Of a stretch of 64,000 bases of DNA, positions 25,017 to 35,104 are shown one piece after another. The translations under genes and the position numbers were made by a program. The first letter of the stretch is position 1, and each line of letters starts with the position of its first letter. Below the pieces are notes generated by a model. That model was not told the origin of the DNA. It made no database searches and saw only the letters and a list, made by a program, of their open reading frames with translations. The stretch is from JBDHXE01 sp035445085. GTDB taxonomy: Bacteria > Bacteroidota > Ignavibacteria > Kapaibacteriales > UBA2268. Location of the stretch: the NCBI GenBank assembly GCA_035445085.1, contig DAOMQA010000001.1, positions 186,001-250,000 on the forward strand, given 5' to 3'.

Positions 25017-26564
25017 TTATTTTCTTTTATAAATTCTGAAGCAGTCATTTGTATCAATTAAATGAAAATTATTTAAGAAATAATCATTGTATTTGCTATC
25101 TGACAGCAATTGAAATGAAGATTTTGTATGACCAGTTAGAATCGGATGAATATCATTTGTTTGGACTGCAACAATCTTTGCTGATTCTAACTCACGCTCA
25201 AATTCTTCCTGCCATCTTTGTACTTTAAAATTGCCAAAATAAAAAAGCGACTGGCTGAATTTTGAATATTTGGCATCTTTAAAGAAATAATTGATTTGAT
25301 TACCGCCAATTGCTATAATTAAACCAAGAGATTTGTCCGTAATTTCATAATTAATCTTTTTAGCTGTTTTAAGATATGTCTCCCTGATATTTTGAGCATC
25401 ATTTCTTTGATAAAAATGATTGTACTTATCTTTGTTTAAAAAATACTGTGCCGTGGGTATGTAATTATTTACCAGTCTCGGAACTGGACTGAGTAATAAG
25501 ATAAATATCAAAGCAATTGACATCATAATTTTATTAATTGCTGAAGTTTTAAATACTTTCTGAATATTATTATAATAAATTGAAGCTCCGAATCCTACAA
25601 TAATTGACAATAAAGCATACATTCTTGAAAAATGATAGATTGAGAACTTCCTCTCGGCTGCAATTGATATAAAAAGTGCAATCAAAATAAGAAGAATCAA
25701 AGAAAAATTATCAAAAGAACCTTTAGATTTGAATTTATTATAAACAGAAAAACCAAGAGTCAGAAATATAATTAATGCAATCGAATAATTATCCCCAAAA
25801 AATATACCGATATTTTTAATGGATTCTTTTATAAATTCTGCATTTATTGGCGGCTGAGATGAATGAAACTTCAAATATTCCATAACAAGATTAAAATTAT
25901 TCCAGGATTCATGATTTATTATTGGAATAAAACTCAAAGCAAAAATCACAAGAAATCCTGTTAATAAAATAATTGTATTTATAAATACACCCTTTTTTTC
26001 AATTTTCTTGATGAATAAATCAAAAAAAATAATACAAAATGGTACGGTTGCCATAGTAAATTTCATACTCGCCATAAAGCCAAGCAGAACTCCGATTATG
26101 AAATATTTAAGTAATGTATTTATTGAATTTTTGTTTATCAAAAACAATACATACATAATTATCAACCCAACAAAACTTTCAGGATCAAGAGTCTGACTGT
26201 AACTCAAAGTTGAATAAGAAAGTGAATATGCAATAGCTGAAAAGATGGCAGCATTTTTATTTTCAAAATAATCTTTTACAAATCTAAATATCAGAATTGC
26301 AGTAAACATTTGAAGAATAACATCAAACAATCTTAAAGCTATTTCTGAAATTCCGATTATCTTATACAGAAATGCATAAATAATAAATATCATCGGAGGT
26401 TTTAAATCAAGATAATCAGCGTATATATTGCCACCCTGAGCAATAGTTTTCCCTCCAAGAGCAAAGATTGAAATATCAGAGGAAATTGGAAAGAATATTA
26501 TTGGAAATAGAATTACTATTAATAAAAAGTAAAAATATAAGCTACTGCTAACTATTCTTTTCAT
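25017..26564 (-). CDS. GT-C membrane glycosyltransferase (GT39/ArnT-like), copy 2
   Basis: 515 residues with about 11 hydrophobic helices. The first periplasmic loop has the GT-C acid (SSDISIFALGGKTIA) and YADYLDLKPPM, the feature of PMT/ArnT-like enzymes that move sugar from a polyprenyl-phosphate donor. A soluble C-terminal part (HPILTGHTKSSFQLL) closes the protein. It is clearly paralogous to the preceding gene throughout. Start at ATG 26564, five bases after that gene's stop; a TTG at 26573 would overlap it. Likely role in cell-surface glycan or glycoprotein modification; acceptor unknown. Confidence 0.75.
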   Translation of the reverse strand: MKRIVSSSLYFYFLLIVILFPIIFFPISSDISIFALGGKTIAQGGNIYADYLDLKPPMIFIIYAFLYKIIGISEIALRLFDVILQMFTAILIFRFVKDYFENKNAAIFSAIAYSLSYSTLSYSQTLDPESFVGLIIMYVLFLINKNSINTLLKYFIIGVLLGFMASMKFTMATVPFCIIFFDLFIKKIEKKGVFINTIILLTGFLVIFALSFIPIINHESWNNFNLVMEYLKFHSSQPPINAEFIKESIKNIGIFFGDNYSIALIIFLTLGFSVYNKFKSKGSFDNFSLILLILIALFISIAAERKFSIYHFSRMYALLSIIVGFGASIYYNNIQKVFKTSAINKIMMSIALIFILLLSPVPRLVNNYIPTAQYFLNKDKYNHFYQRNDAQNIRETYLKTAKKINYEITDKSLGLIIAIGGNQINYFFKDAKYSKFSQSLFYFGNFKVQRWQEEFERELESAKIVAVQTNDIHPILTGHTKSSFQLLSDSKYNDYFLNNFHLIDTNDCFRIYKRK

Positions 26565-26569
26565 AAATT

Positions 26570-28126
26570 TCAATTTATTTTTTTGTATATTATAAAAGGC
26601 TCTATAATTGTATCTTGTACAAAATTGCTCTTAATATAATTATAATTACTTGTATCTAACTGTAAACTCTCATAGCTTGTTCTATCAAGTCCCGTTAATA
26701 TAGGGTGATTATCTTTAAAACTCACAATTATCCAATTAGATTTATGTATCTCATCAGTATGTAATCGCTTCCATCTTTCAGGCAAATCGTATTTTGCATA
26801 ATAAAAGCAAGAGTGCGGGAATATAGATTTCCGAAAATCATCACTTAGAAAATAATTGATAAGGTTATTACCAAAGGCAATTACCTTAATAAAATCGCCT
26901 TTCTTTGCTTTATAGTTTAAATAGCCCACAATTTCAAAGTAAGTTGTTCGGATACCTGTATTATCACCGCTTGTAGTGTAACTGTCATTAAACCTATTTT
27001 TATCTGTAAAATAATACACTATATGCTCAAATTCTTTGGCATACCGTGTAAGTGGTGAAAAAAATACAAACAAGGGTATCAAACTGATAATCAAGAATCT
27101 CTTAATCAAGTTATATTTGCTCCATTCCAAAGAAATCGATAGTTTATATAATCCAATCGAACTAAGGATAGAAAAAGGTAGTAATAGCCTTGTATAATGG
27201 AATCCGGTAATTTTACGTTCTATTACAATGGTAAAAACTAAAAATAATGAAATAAGTAACAATCCATCAATTAGCTTATTTTGTTTGTATTTATCTTCAG
27301 CAATTGCAAAATAAGCCCCTAAGGCAAACAGAATAAAAAATGACAATGAATAATAGTAAGTGAACATTTCTAAGAAAGATAATAGCAGAAACTTTATATA
27401 ACTTATACCAAAAGCTGGGATTGAGGCATACCCCTTAAGAAATAAGCTAACATCTTTGAACCCCTGTAAAATTTCAGGGTCAAGGAGTGGTATCATGCTA
27501 ACGATAAATATCAGGAGGCTACCTAAAGTTATAAGTAACGAGTATTGTAAAAAGCTCTTTTTATAATAAGTATAATTAAGAGCATAAAATACAAATAAAG
27601 TTACTCCAAATGTATATTTAAAGCTAATAGCTATACCTAACATTATGCCTACTAAAAATAGCTTTAATTTACTCGGTAGATAATAAAAATATAATGCACT
27701 TATAAAAAATAGTCCTAAAAATGCTTCAGGTGTAATATTTGACCCCATGCCAGATACAGTAAATACCATGCTATAGATTATTACAGAAATATTGGCAATT
27801 CTATTATCACCTAAATACTGCTTAATTACAATGTTCATGATAAATATAGTTACTACTTGCCACAGGAAACCAAAAAATCGTACTCCCATTTCCCCATAAC
27901 CAAAAATCTTGTATATAATAGCAAAAAAATAAAAAAAGCCCGGTGGCTTTATATCAATATAGTCAAAATAGATTTTCTTACCGTTAGCAATTATTTTGCC
28001 CGCCTCAAGAAATATAGCTATATCTCCAAACATTGGGAAAAATAATACGGGTAACATTATAACAATTGATAGACAAATGCACAAATATCTATTCTCTAAT
28101 ATTTTACTAAAAAATTGGGCAATCAT
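26570..28126 (-). CDS. GT-C membrane glycosyltransferase (GT39/ArnT-like), copy 1
   Basis: 518 residues from ATG 28126, which overlaps the previous stop as ATGA; an upstream ATG at 28174 would reach 52 bases into that gene and is less likely. Multiple membrane helices; first loop FGDIAIFLEAGKIIANGKKI then DYIDIKPPG, the GT-C signature; C-terminal HPILTGLDRTSYESL parallels the copy-2 protein. The two genes look like an old tandem duplication. Works at the outer face of the inner membrane on lipid-linked sugars. Confidence 0.75.
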   Translation of the reverse strand: MIAQFFSKILENRYLCICLSIVIMLPVLFFPMFGDIAIFLEAGKIIANGKKIYFDYIDIKPPGFFYFFAIIYKIFGYGEMGVRFFGFLWQVVTIFIMNIVIKQYLGDNRIANISVIIYSMVFTVSGMGSNITPEAFLGLFFISALYFYYLPSKLKLFLVGIMLGIAISFKYTFGVTLFVFYALNYTYYKKSFLQYSLLITLGSLLIFIVSMIPLLDPEILQGFKDVSLFLKGYASIPAFGISYIKFLLLSFLEMFTYYYSLSFFILFALGAYFAIAEDKYKQNKLIDGLLLISLFLVFTIVIERKITGFHYTRLLLPFSILSSIGLYKLSISLEWSKYNLIKRFLIISLIPLFVFFSPLTRYAKEFEHIVYYFTDKNRFNDSYTTSGDNTGIRTTYFEIVGYLNYKAKKGDFIKVIAFGNNLINYFLSDDFRKSIFPHSCFYYAKYDLPERWKRLHTDEIHKSNWIIVSFKDNHPILTGLDRTSYESLQLDTSNYNYIKSNFVQDTIIEPFIIYKKIN

Positions 28127-29280
28127 ACAATTTCTTTTAATTTTTGTAATATTTTTTGACCAGAAACTTTCCAATTTAGGTTAGTTCGATATTCATTTAA
28201 GGAACTAAGAGCCAATTCAATATAATCTTTTTTTTCACTTAATAATCCAATAATATTTTTATTTATAGTATCAAGGCTATATTCAATATTATTATAATCA
28301 ACCGAAAATCCATTAATACTATCTTTTACAATGTGTTGCAAGCCGCCAGTTTTAGCACCCAAAGCAGGTAACCCCATAGAGTTTGCTTCACAAATAACTA
28401 CACCAAATTGTTCGAAACGGGACGGCATAGTAAAGAAATGTGCGTTTAAATAAAGATTTTTTAACTTACTATATTCTTCGGGTATACTTTTTTTTAAGTA
28501 ACCAAAATTTTCGATATAGTCTAAGTTTGTTTCGATTGGTGGCTGGCAACCAACTACCTGTAAGTGTGCATTGACACCGTTTGCTCGCAATTTTTCAATT
28601 AATTTTAACACAATATCGCCACCCTTTCTGTACCAATCCACACCAACAAATAAAAAATTAATCTTATCAAATTTTTTTGATTGTATTCTTTGCTTTATAT
28701 CATCGTAATTAGGCTCTTCCTTTATATTTGCTCCGAATGGGAGCGAAAATATTTTCGCTGGGTCTGAATTATAGTAATCAATACTATCTTGCCTTGACCA
28801 ATCAGTAGCAAAAAACTGTAATCTTGACTTTTGCAATGAGAGTCTTTCTAAGTAATCCCCACTCTCAAGAGTTTCCTTTGCCAGATTGGAATATTCGGGA
28901 TAATAATCTACGATATTATGAAAAGTAGCATCAGACCAAAATGTCAGTGGTACATTTGTGTCAATATGCGCCAATTCCAGCGAACCGCTACTAAAAATTA
29001 TATCTGGCTTTATATTTTTTATTTGCTTCTCGGCTTTTCTCGCCACTTTTTTATTAATGGAAATCTCTCTCAATCTATGGTAATTCTTACCAAGTTGTTT
29101 ATAATATAGCGTTTTAAATTTATACAAATAGTCTATTTTAGAATCTAATTGGTGTATTGGTAAGACATTGGTACTCTCATCTTCTAATGAACGCTTCATA
29201 AAGTATATACAACCAGACCAGTAATTTATAGAATCGACATCAAAATATGATAGGTAGGCGATTTTTATTTTACTCTTCAT
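28123..29280 (-). CDS. Family 4 (GT-B) glycosyltransferase
   Basis: 385 residues. The C-terminal Rossmann half shows INFLFVGVDWYRKGGDIVLK, then FTMPSRFEQFGVVICEANSM and GLPALGAKTGGLQHIV, the E-x7-E donor-binding motif of GT4 enzymes that retain configuration when transferring from NDP-sugars. The N-terminal half (YLSYFDVDSINYWSGCIYFM) is a looser acceptor domain. It overlaps the GlmU-like gene by 11 bases upstream and copy-1 GT-C by four bases downstream, so the row is an operon for a surface glycan. Confidence 0.85.
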   Translation of the reverse strand: MKSKIKIAYLSYFDVDSINYWSGCIYFMKRSLEDESTNVLPIHQLDSKIDYLYKFKTLYYKQLGKNYHRLREISINKKVARKAEKQIKNIKPDIIFSSGSLELAHIDTNVPLTFWSDATFHNIVDYYPEYSNLAKETLESGDYLERLSLQKSRLQFFATDWSRQDSIDYYNSDPAKIFSLPFGANIKEEPNYDDIKQRIQSKKFDKINFLFVGVDWYRKGGDIVLKLIEKLRANGVNAHLQVVGCQPPIETNLDYIENFGYLKKSIPEEYSKLKNLYLNAHFFTMPSRFEQFGVVICEANSMGLPALGAKTGGLQHIVKDSINGFSVDYNNIEYSLDTINKNIIGLLSEKKDYIELALSSLNEYRTNLNWKVSGQKILQKLKEIV

Positions 29281-30505
29281 AATAATAATATTTAAGTATA
29301 TTAATTTCTTCGTTAGATAGTATTTTTCTTCTTCTTGCCATCATTATTCTTGCGGTCTCTATTGCTTCATCTAAAGTATATTTCTTAGCTTGGTTTTTGC
29401 CACCATAAGAAAACGATGGAATTGTAGTTAGAAGAAATCCACTATCAAATAATATTGAGGAAATACCCACAACAGTTCCAGTATTAAACTGTGTATTTAT
29501 TGCACTTTTAGAATGATCGCCACACATCAACCCTAACATTAAGAGACCAGAATTTACCGTTTTATGAGGCAATCTCATTTTAATATTCGAATAAGTATTC
29601 TTCAAGTCTGAATTATTTGTATCAGCACCTAAATTAACCCATTCACCGATATAGGAATGCCCTAGGAAGCCTTCATGCTGTTTATTAGAATAAGCGTGTA
29701 TAATTGTATTTTCTACTTCTCCCCCAACCTTGCACCATTCACCAATTAAATTATTCTCATAGATTTTGGCGCCCATTTTTATTAGTGAATTATTACCAAT
29801 ATAAGTTGGCCCAATAATACCCGCTAAGCCCATAATTTCAACATTATCACCTAATACAATAGGTCCTTTGCGAGAGTCAAGATAAACAGATGGGGCAATT
29901 TTGACGTTATCACCTAAGTATATATTATTAGGGTCAGTTGCATTTACATTATGGTACGCTGCTGGATAGAATAGATTGTGCTTTTTTGAAATTTTTATAT
30001 CTTCACTAATAAACTTTGATACATGAGCTAAAGTATCCCATAAGAAATTAGCACTAACAACATTTTCTATATCAATTGATATAAAATTATTAGTAAAATT
30101 ATGTTCTAATTCTTGCTTGAAGTTAGTAAAATTGATATTTTCAAAATCAATCCTTTGTAAATAATATGCAAAATCAACGCCTGAACTTCTAAAAATAATA
30201 TTTTCATTGCTATCAAGGTGTTCCTTAATCTCATTGAAAATATCATTCGTTAATGATACAGAGCCATCAATCATCAGAACATTATTTAGTACTGTTGCTT
30301 GATTGGCAACTTCAAACCTTGTCAAAAAAGATTTTAATTGCAATTCCCTTCCAATAAAGTAGCAATTTTTAATAGAAGCAAGTTTCATTATTCTACTAAA
30401 ATTTTGATATATGCCTGTTTTTAATTCCCACGAACAATGCATTAAATTAAAAGGATAGAGGTCATCTATCCTTTCGTTTTCAAATAAAATCAAATTACTA
30501 AGCAT
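29270..30505 (-). CDS. GlmU-like sugar nucleotidyltransferase/acyltransferase (Bacteroidetes type)
   Basis: 411 residues. N-terminal half begins LILFENERIDDLYPFNLMHC, a divergent nucleotidyltransferase region; from about 200 on there are left-handed beta-helix hexapeptides (IYLGDNVKIAPSVYLDSRKG, IGNNSLIKMGAKIYENNLIG). This layout belongs to the GlmU-family proteins that replace classical GlmU in many Bacteroidetes and are thought to make UDP-GlcNAc. The single-base overlap with the FKBP stop (TAATG) shows coupling. Enzymatic role is inferred from the family. Confidence 0.75.
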   Translation of the reverse strand: MLSNLILFENERIDDLYPFNLMHCSWELKTGIYQNFSRIMKLASIKNCYFIGRELQLKSFLTRFEVANQATVLNNVLMIDGSVSLTNDIFNEIKEHLDSNENIIFRSSGVDFAYYLQRIDFENINFTNFKQELEHNFTNNFISIDIENVVSANFLWDTLAHVSKFISEDIKISKKHNLFYPAAYHNVNATDPNNIYLGDNVKIAPSVYLDSRKGPIVLGDNVEIMGLAGIIGPTYIGNNSLIKMGAKIYENNLIGEWCKVGGEVENTIIHAYSNKQHEGFLGHSYIGEWVNLGADTNNSDLKNTYSNIKMRLPHKTVNSGLLMLGLMCGDHSKSAINTQFNTGTVVGISSILFDSGFLLTTIPSFSYGGKNQAKKYTLDEAIETARIMMARRRKILSNEEINILKYYYYEE

Positions 30506-30939
30506 TATTTTACTTCTAACAACTGTACTTCAAAAACTAATGTAGAATTTGCCGGTATCTTTCCTGCCGACCTAGAGCCGTAAGCTAAATTCGCTGGAAT
30601 AATTAATTTCCTTTTGCCTCCAACTTTCATTGTCATTACGCCTTCATCCCAACCTTTGATTACTTGCCCTACGCCAATTTTAAATTCAAATGGTTTATTG
30701 CGTTCAACTGAACTATCAAAGACAGTTCCATCTAACAAAGTACCATGATAATGCACTTTACAAGTTTGCCCTTCTTTAGGCGAAACACCAGTTCCTACAA
30801 TCATATCTACGTATTGTAATCCTGATGGTAAAGTTACTAATTCTCCTTCTTTGCTTTCTTTGGAAGCTTCTTGCGTACTACTACAAGAGGATAAAGTAAT
30901 CATTGCTATCATTGCTAAAATTCCAATCAATATTTTCAT
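30505..30939 (-). CDS. FKBP-type peptidyl-prolyl isomerase lipoprotein
   Basis: 144 residues. Signal peptide with lipobox LSSC (Cys19) anchors it in the envelope. The FKBP domain is complete: VHYHGTLLDGTVFDSSVERN, GQVIKGWDEGVMTMKVGGKR, IPANLAYGSRSAGKIPANST, LVFEVQLLEV. It speeds proline isomerisation in periplasmic proteins. It lies 23 bases after pyrG and is coupled to the GlmU-like gene. Confidence 0.92.
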   Translation of the reverse strand: MKILIGILAMIAMITLSSCSSTQEASKESKEGELVTLPSGLQYVDMIVGTGVSPKEGQTCKVHYHGTLLDGTVFDSSVERNKPFEFKIGVGQVIKGWDEGVMTMKVGGKRKLIIPANLAYGSRSAGKIPANSTLVFEVQLLEVK

Positions 30940-30962
30940 AAATTCTTGCCTATATATTATAA

Positions 30963-32597
30963 TTATTTAATTTTGTTATTTTTATAATTTAAAGATGCTT
31001 TAATAAAATTAATAAATAAAGGATGTCCTGTTACTGCTCTTGATTTTAATTCAGGGTGAAATTGAACACCTACAAACCAAGGATGATCTTTTAATTCAAT
31101 AATTTCTATTAAACTACCATCAGGAGATGAACCACTCAATATCAATCCTTTTTCGGTTAGAATATCACGATATTTATTGTTAAATTCATAACGGTGGCGA
31201 TGGCGCTCAGAAATTTCACTTGTTTTATATGCTGCTTCAGCTTTCGAGCCTTTTTGTAGAACACAAGGGTATGCACCTAGTCGCATTGTTCCACCCTTTT
31301 CTTTTACCTTCTTTTGTTCGTCCATCAAATCAATTACGCTATGATCATTCTTCTCGAATTCAGATGAATTGGCTTCGCTAATTCCGCATACGTTTCGAGC
31401 AAATTCGATTACAGCGCACTGCATACCAAGGCAAATTCCAAAATAAGGTATTTGATTCTCTCTTAAGTAATTAATTGCAGATATTTTACCTTCTATCCCC
31501 CTATTACCAAAGCCTGGCCCAATCAATACGCCATCAATATTTTTAAGCAATTCAATACAATTTTCACTACTTAAATCCTCTGAATTAATAAGTTCTACAT
31601 TGACTTTTGCATTATTTATTGAACCAGCATGAATAAAGGCTTCTAAAATTGACTTATAAGAATCTCTATACTTTGTATATTTTCCTACTAACGCAATATT
31701 TACTTCGTGGATAGGTTTTTTAATACGATTTACAAACCTTTGCCACTCCTCTAGATCTGGAGTACGAACGTCTAAGCCCATTCTTTTTAATATTGTTTGG
31801 GTGAACTCTCTTTTTGCAAACATAAGTGGAACTTCATAGATTGTATGGTCTACATCTACTACATCAAATACATTTTCTTCGCTCACATTACAAAATAGAG
31901 CTATTTTGCTTCTTACGTCCTTTGGTAATTTACTTTCACTTCTACAAAGTAAAACTTCTGGCTTAATACCATATTCCATTAAAGTTTTTACAGAGTGTTG
32001 GGTTGGCTTTGTTTTTACTTCCCCCGCAGATTTGATATACGGAACATATGTTAGGTGTATATTTAAAGACCTATCTGTACCTAATTCAAAATTAAGTTGC
32101 CTTTGTGTTTCTAAGAAAGGTAACGATTCGATATCACCTACTGTGCCACCAATTTCGACGATAACAAAATCATATTCACCATCGAATGATTTTACTCTTT
32201 TCTTGATTTCATCAGTAATGTGCGGTATTACCTGTACAGTCTTGCCTAAATAATGTCCCTTTCGTTCTTTGCTAATTACTTCAAAGTAAACTTGGCCAGT
32301 TGTAGTATTATTTCTTTTGTCTAATGAATGGCTCAAGAACCTTTCGTAATGACCTAAATCTAAATCTGTTTCTGCTCCATCATCGGTAACAAATACTTCC
32401 CCATGCTGATATGGGTTCATTGTGCCCGGATCAACATTTATATATGGGTCTAATTTCATTATTGTTACTGAATAAGAGCTTTGTTTGAGTAATAGACCGA
32501 TTGAAGACGAGGCTATTCCTTTACCTAAGGAAGATAATACTCCTCCTGTTATGAAAATATACCTTGTCTTAGTTTTACTTTCAATATTGTCAGACAT
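30963..32597 (-). CDS. pyrG: CTP synthase
   Basis: 544 residues, normal length. The N-terminal synthetase domain starts YIFITGGVLSSLGKGIASSS with the P-loop, followed by MKLDPYINVDPGTMNPYQHG. The C-terminal glutaminase has the nucleophile in GICLGMQCAV and the His-Glu pair in GVQFHPE. It makes CTP from UTP, ATP and glutamine, essential for nucleic acid, phospholipid and some sugar precursors. It heads the minus-strand row that continues through the glycosyltransferases to ssrA. Confidence 0.97.
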   Translation of the reverse strand: MSDNIESKTKTRYIFITGGVLSSLGKGIASSSIGLLLKQSSYSVTIMKLDPYINVDPGTMNPYQHGEVFVTDDGAETDLDLGHYERFLSHSLDKRNNTTTGQVYFEVISKERKGHYLGKTVQVIPHITDEIKKRVKSFDGEYDFVIVEIGGTVGDIESLPFLETQRQLNFELGTDRSLNIHLTYVPYIKSAGEVKTKPTQHSVKTLMEYGIKPEVLLCRSESKLPKDVRSKIALFCNVSEENVFDVVDVDHTIYEVPLMFAKREFTQTILKRMGLDVRTPDLEEWQRFVNRIKKPIHEVNIALVGKYTKYRDSYKSILEAFIHAGSINNAKVNVELINSEDLSSENCIELLKNIDGVLIGPGFGNRGIEGKISAINYLRENQIPYFGICLGMQCAVIEFARNVCGISEANSSEFEKNDHSVIDLMDEQKKVKEKGGTMRLGAYPCVLQKGSKAEAAYKTSEISERHRHRYEFNNKYRDILTEKGLILSGSSPDGSLIEIIELKDHPWFVGVQFHPELKSRAVTGHPLFINFIKASLNYKNNKIK

Positions 32598-32707
32598 TTT
32601 TCTTTTTATTTTGTTTTAAATAAAGAGCAAAGATAAAATAAATTAATAACTTAAAAAAATTGAACGGCTTATTTTAAATGTTTTTTTATAAATTATTTGA
32701 TATTAGT

Positions 32708-33292
32708 TTAGAATACAATACTTGTAATAACTGGTGATTCTTCAATATTAATCATAGAATTCACTATTTTACAATATTCAAATTTATCTATATCGCTCAA
32801 CTTGATTATTTGCGTCTCAATTACACCTTGTTGTAATAAAAGACTTCGTTTAGTTCCTTCTAATAATGGATGAAGTGGTGTAAAATACTCTTCGTTTCTA
32901 ATAAATAACAAATTCGAGAAAGAGGTATCGCTTAACTCATTATTTTTTAGAATAATTATATCATCGCACTCCTCTTTTTTAGATAAGCATCGCTCTAAGC
33001 TCGTCCTATCTAAATATTTCATAGAATAATCTATACGATTATCTTCTATTACTTTTAGTGAATTTATTTTTTTGGGTGTATATTTTACGAACTCTATCTT
33101 CTCAATAGTATTAGAATAGATTATTCTTAGTTTAAATGTTCCCCCTAAACACGACTCTGGTATTATTACCTTGCTTAAATCAAAGCTATTATACTTACAT
33201 ATCGCTGTCGATTTATCTATTCTTTTCTGATGGTTTTCTATGTTTAGCATAGTACCATTTTTGATACATATAGTTTCAAGCAATTGGCACAT
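32708..33292 (-). CDS. pabC: Aminodeoxychorismate lyase-like class IV aminotransferase
   Basis: 194 residues, short for the family. Shows IENHQKRIDKSTAIC at the N terminus and LSDTSFSNLLFIRNEEYFTP, the class-IV PLP fold pattern, then LLEGTKRSLLLQQGVIE. It overlaps the pabB gene by 17 bases, which supports a role in releasing p-aminobenzoate for folate. The short length makes the exact residue assignment uncertain; a D-amino acid or branched-chain aminotransferase role is less likely. Confidence 0.75.
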   Translation of the reverse strand: MCQLLETICIKNGTMLNIENHQKRIDKSTAICKYNSFDLSKVIIPESCLGGTFKLRIIYSNTIEKIEFVKYTPKKINSLKVIEDNRIDYSMKYLDRTSLERCLSKKEECDDIIILKNNELSDTSFSNLLFIRNEEYFTPLHPLLEGTKRSLLLQQGVIETQIIKLSDIDKFEYCKIVNSMINIEESPVITSIVF

Positions 33293-34244
33293 ATATCTTA
33301 TCTATCATTTCTTGATATTCTGATTGAGCATTGCTATGAATTGTAATCCCACCCCCGCTCTTAAAATATAATTCTTCGTTGTGGCTTTCTATAAATCTAA
33401 TAGCAACGGCAGATTTTATAATTCCATCTTTATAAATTCCAAAAACTCCAGTATAAAAATTTCTATTATAATCTTCTACTTCCTTTATTATTTCGAGGGT
33501 TTTCTTTTTAGGAGCTCCCGTTACCGAGCCTGCTGGCAATAATTGACTAAATATATCACCAATATGCTCTCTATAATCTTCAGATAATTCGCCTGTAATT
33601 TCACTACTTAATTGAATTAATTCATAATCTTTAGTCTTAATATAACTGGGATATCTAAAGTTTGTTACCTTGACATTTTCAGCAACTATAGACAAATCAT
33701 TCCTTAATAAATCGACTATTGTATTATGCTCTGCTCTTTCTTTTTCATCGTCCATTAATACATTGAGAGCATTATGTACATTAGTCGAAATTGTGCCTTT
33801 CATTGGGTAAGTCGAAATAATACCATTATCTATATTCACAAAGCATTCTGGAGAGAAGCATATGTATCTATTTTTAAAATATAATTTATACTTAGCCTTT
33901 GAGGCTAAAAAAATATCTAATAGTGTTGCTTCCGTGCTAATTTTTGTTTGACAAGTTAAATTAGTAAGATAAGAATTCCCATATTTTAATTCTCTTAATA
34001 CTTTGTTGAACTTTTCAAGATAAACTTCATATTCTTCAGGATATTTATTTATTAAAACTTGATTTATTTCATAATCAGAGCTATAATTGGAATCGCCGTC
34101 GATACTAAATAATATTTCTGTACCTTGAATTTCATCAAGTTTAAGCACAATACCTTCACTATTGTCATAATTAATAACAAATAAAAACGGCAGATTATCT
34201 CTGCCGTATTCATTCATTAAATTTATATAATTTGATTTTATCAT
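33276..34244 (-). CDS. pabB: Aminodeoxychorismate synthase component I
   Basis: 322 residues, the shorter PabB form without the long N-terminal domain. Chorismate-binding motifs: YPMKGT (Lys at the position that marks PabB, Ala in TrpE), HNTIVDLLRNDLS, LPAGSVTGAPKKKT, FYTGVFGIY and GGGIT. It joins ammonia to chorismate for folate synthesis. The glutaminase partner PabA is not in the window. Overlaps pabC by 17 bases and the upstream type IX secreted-protein gene by four. Confidence 0.9.
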   Translation of the reverse strand: MIKSNYINLMNEYGRDNLPFLFVINYDNSEGIVLKLDEIQGTEILFSIDGDSNYSSDYEINQVLINKYPEEYEVYLEKFNKVLRELKYGNSYLTNLTCQTKISTEATLLDIFLASKAKYKLYFKNRYICFSPECFVNIDNGIISTYPMKGTISTNVHNALNVLMDDEKERAEHNTIVDLLRNDLSIVAENVKVTNFRYPSYIKTKDYELIQLSSEITGELSEDYREHIGDIFSQLLPAGSVTGAPKKKTLEIIKEVEDYNRNFYTGVFGIYKDGIIKSAVAIRFIESHNEELYFKSGGGITIHSNAQSEYQEMIDKIYVPIA

Positions 34245-35014
34245 CTTTTGATAATCAATTGTTTGTTCATAGATCTCTTATTGTTACCAACTAATTGAAT
34301 AAAATAAGAACCGTTTGCTAATTCTTTTGTGTCTAAGGTTATATACTTAGATGAATTTGCTACTTCATAATCGAATACTTTATCTCCAGTTATACTATAC
34401 ACTTCAAGATGAGGAGTAGCTTCATTATCATTGTATTGCAACTCTAATCTTGTAGAGCCATTAGCTGGATTAGGAAATATATTTGTGATGCCAAAATTAT
34501 TTACAATTGGCTCATCATTTATTCCAGTTGTTTCCTTGACATTGAATGTTACATCATAAGAGAATATATCATTAGATTCATCAGCTACATTAGCAAAATA
34601 TACTCTAATTTTAGTTACGCCAGCAGCAGGACCAACGTACATAATAGGGTCGTCGGAAATTTTTCTAAATGGATAGCAATAGATCTTATAAAAATCGCCG
34701 GTTTGTTCACTTGTTTCGCCAGGACCTAATTTATAGGTACGTGGAACTTGATAATCATTGTTAACAACGTCGAAGCATTGGTTATAGCATATTGATAAAG
34801 CATGCTCTGGGGCAATTTCAAGTACATCAAATCTAATTTTGAACTCTACTTCTTTATCTGTCATATTTTTGACTATACCATGAGAAATAATGTCTTCTTG
34901 AGTTTTTATACCAGAAACTTCTTGTTCTGGCAAAAGTACTTTTATAGATTGAGCAGAAAGGCTCAAACATAATGTAAAAGACATCATTGCAATAAGAGTT
35001 ACTAATTTCTTCAT
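34241..35014 (-). CDS. Secreted protein with type IX sorting domain
   Basis: 257 residues. Signal peptide (LVTLIAMMSFTLCLSLSAQ), a beta-rich central part of unknown function, and a C-terminal sorting domain: ITNIFPNPANGSTRLELQY, LEVYSITGDKVFDYEV, then KELANGSYFIQLVGNN. Cargo with this tail crosses the outer membrane through the type IX machinery and is often anchored on the surface. Its stop overlaps the pabB start (ATGA), an odd partner for a folate gene. Confidence 0.8.
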   Translation of the reverse strand: MKKLVTLIAMMSFTLCLSLSAQSIKVLLPEQEVSGIKTQEDIISHGIVKNMTDKEVEFKIRFDVLEIAPEHALSICYNQCFDVVNNDYQVPRTYKLGPGETSEQTGDFYKIYCYPFRKISDDPIMYVGPAAGVTKIRVYFANVADESNDIFSYDVTFNVKETTGINDEPIVNNFGITNIFPNPANGSTRLELQYNDNEATPHLEVYSITGDKVFDYEVANSSKYITLDTKELANGSYFIQLVGNNKRSMNKQLIIKR

Positions 35015-35104
35015 TTGTTTTTTCCAAATTAATTTTACATTTTTGTTATTATTACGTTATAAAATAAAAGAAATTTTAATCAATTATTAAAAAATTGGAC
35101 TGTT

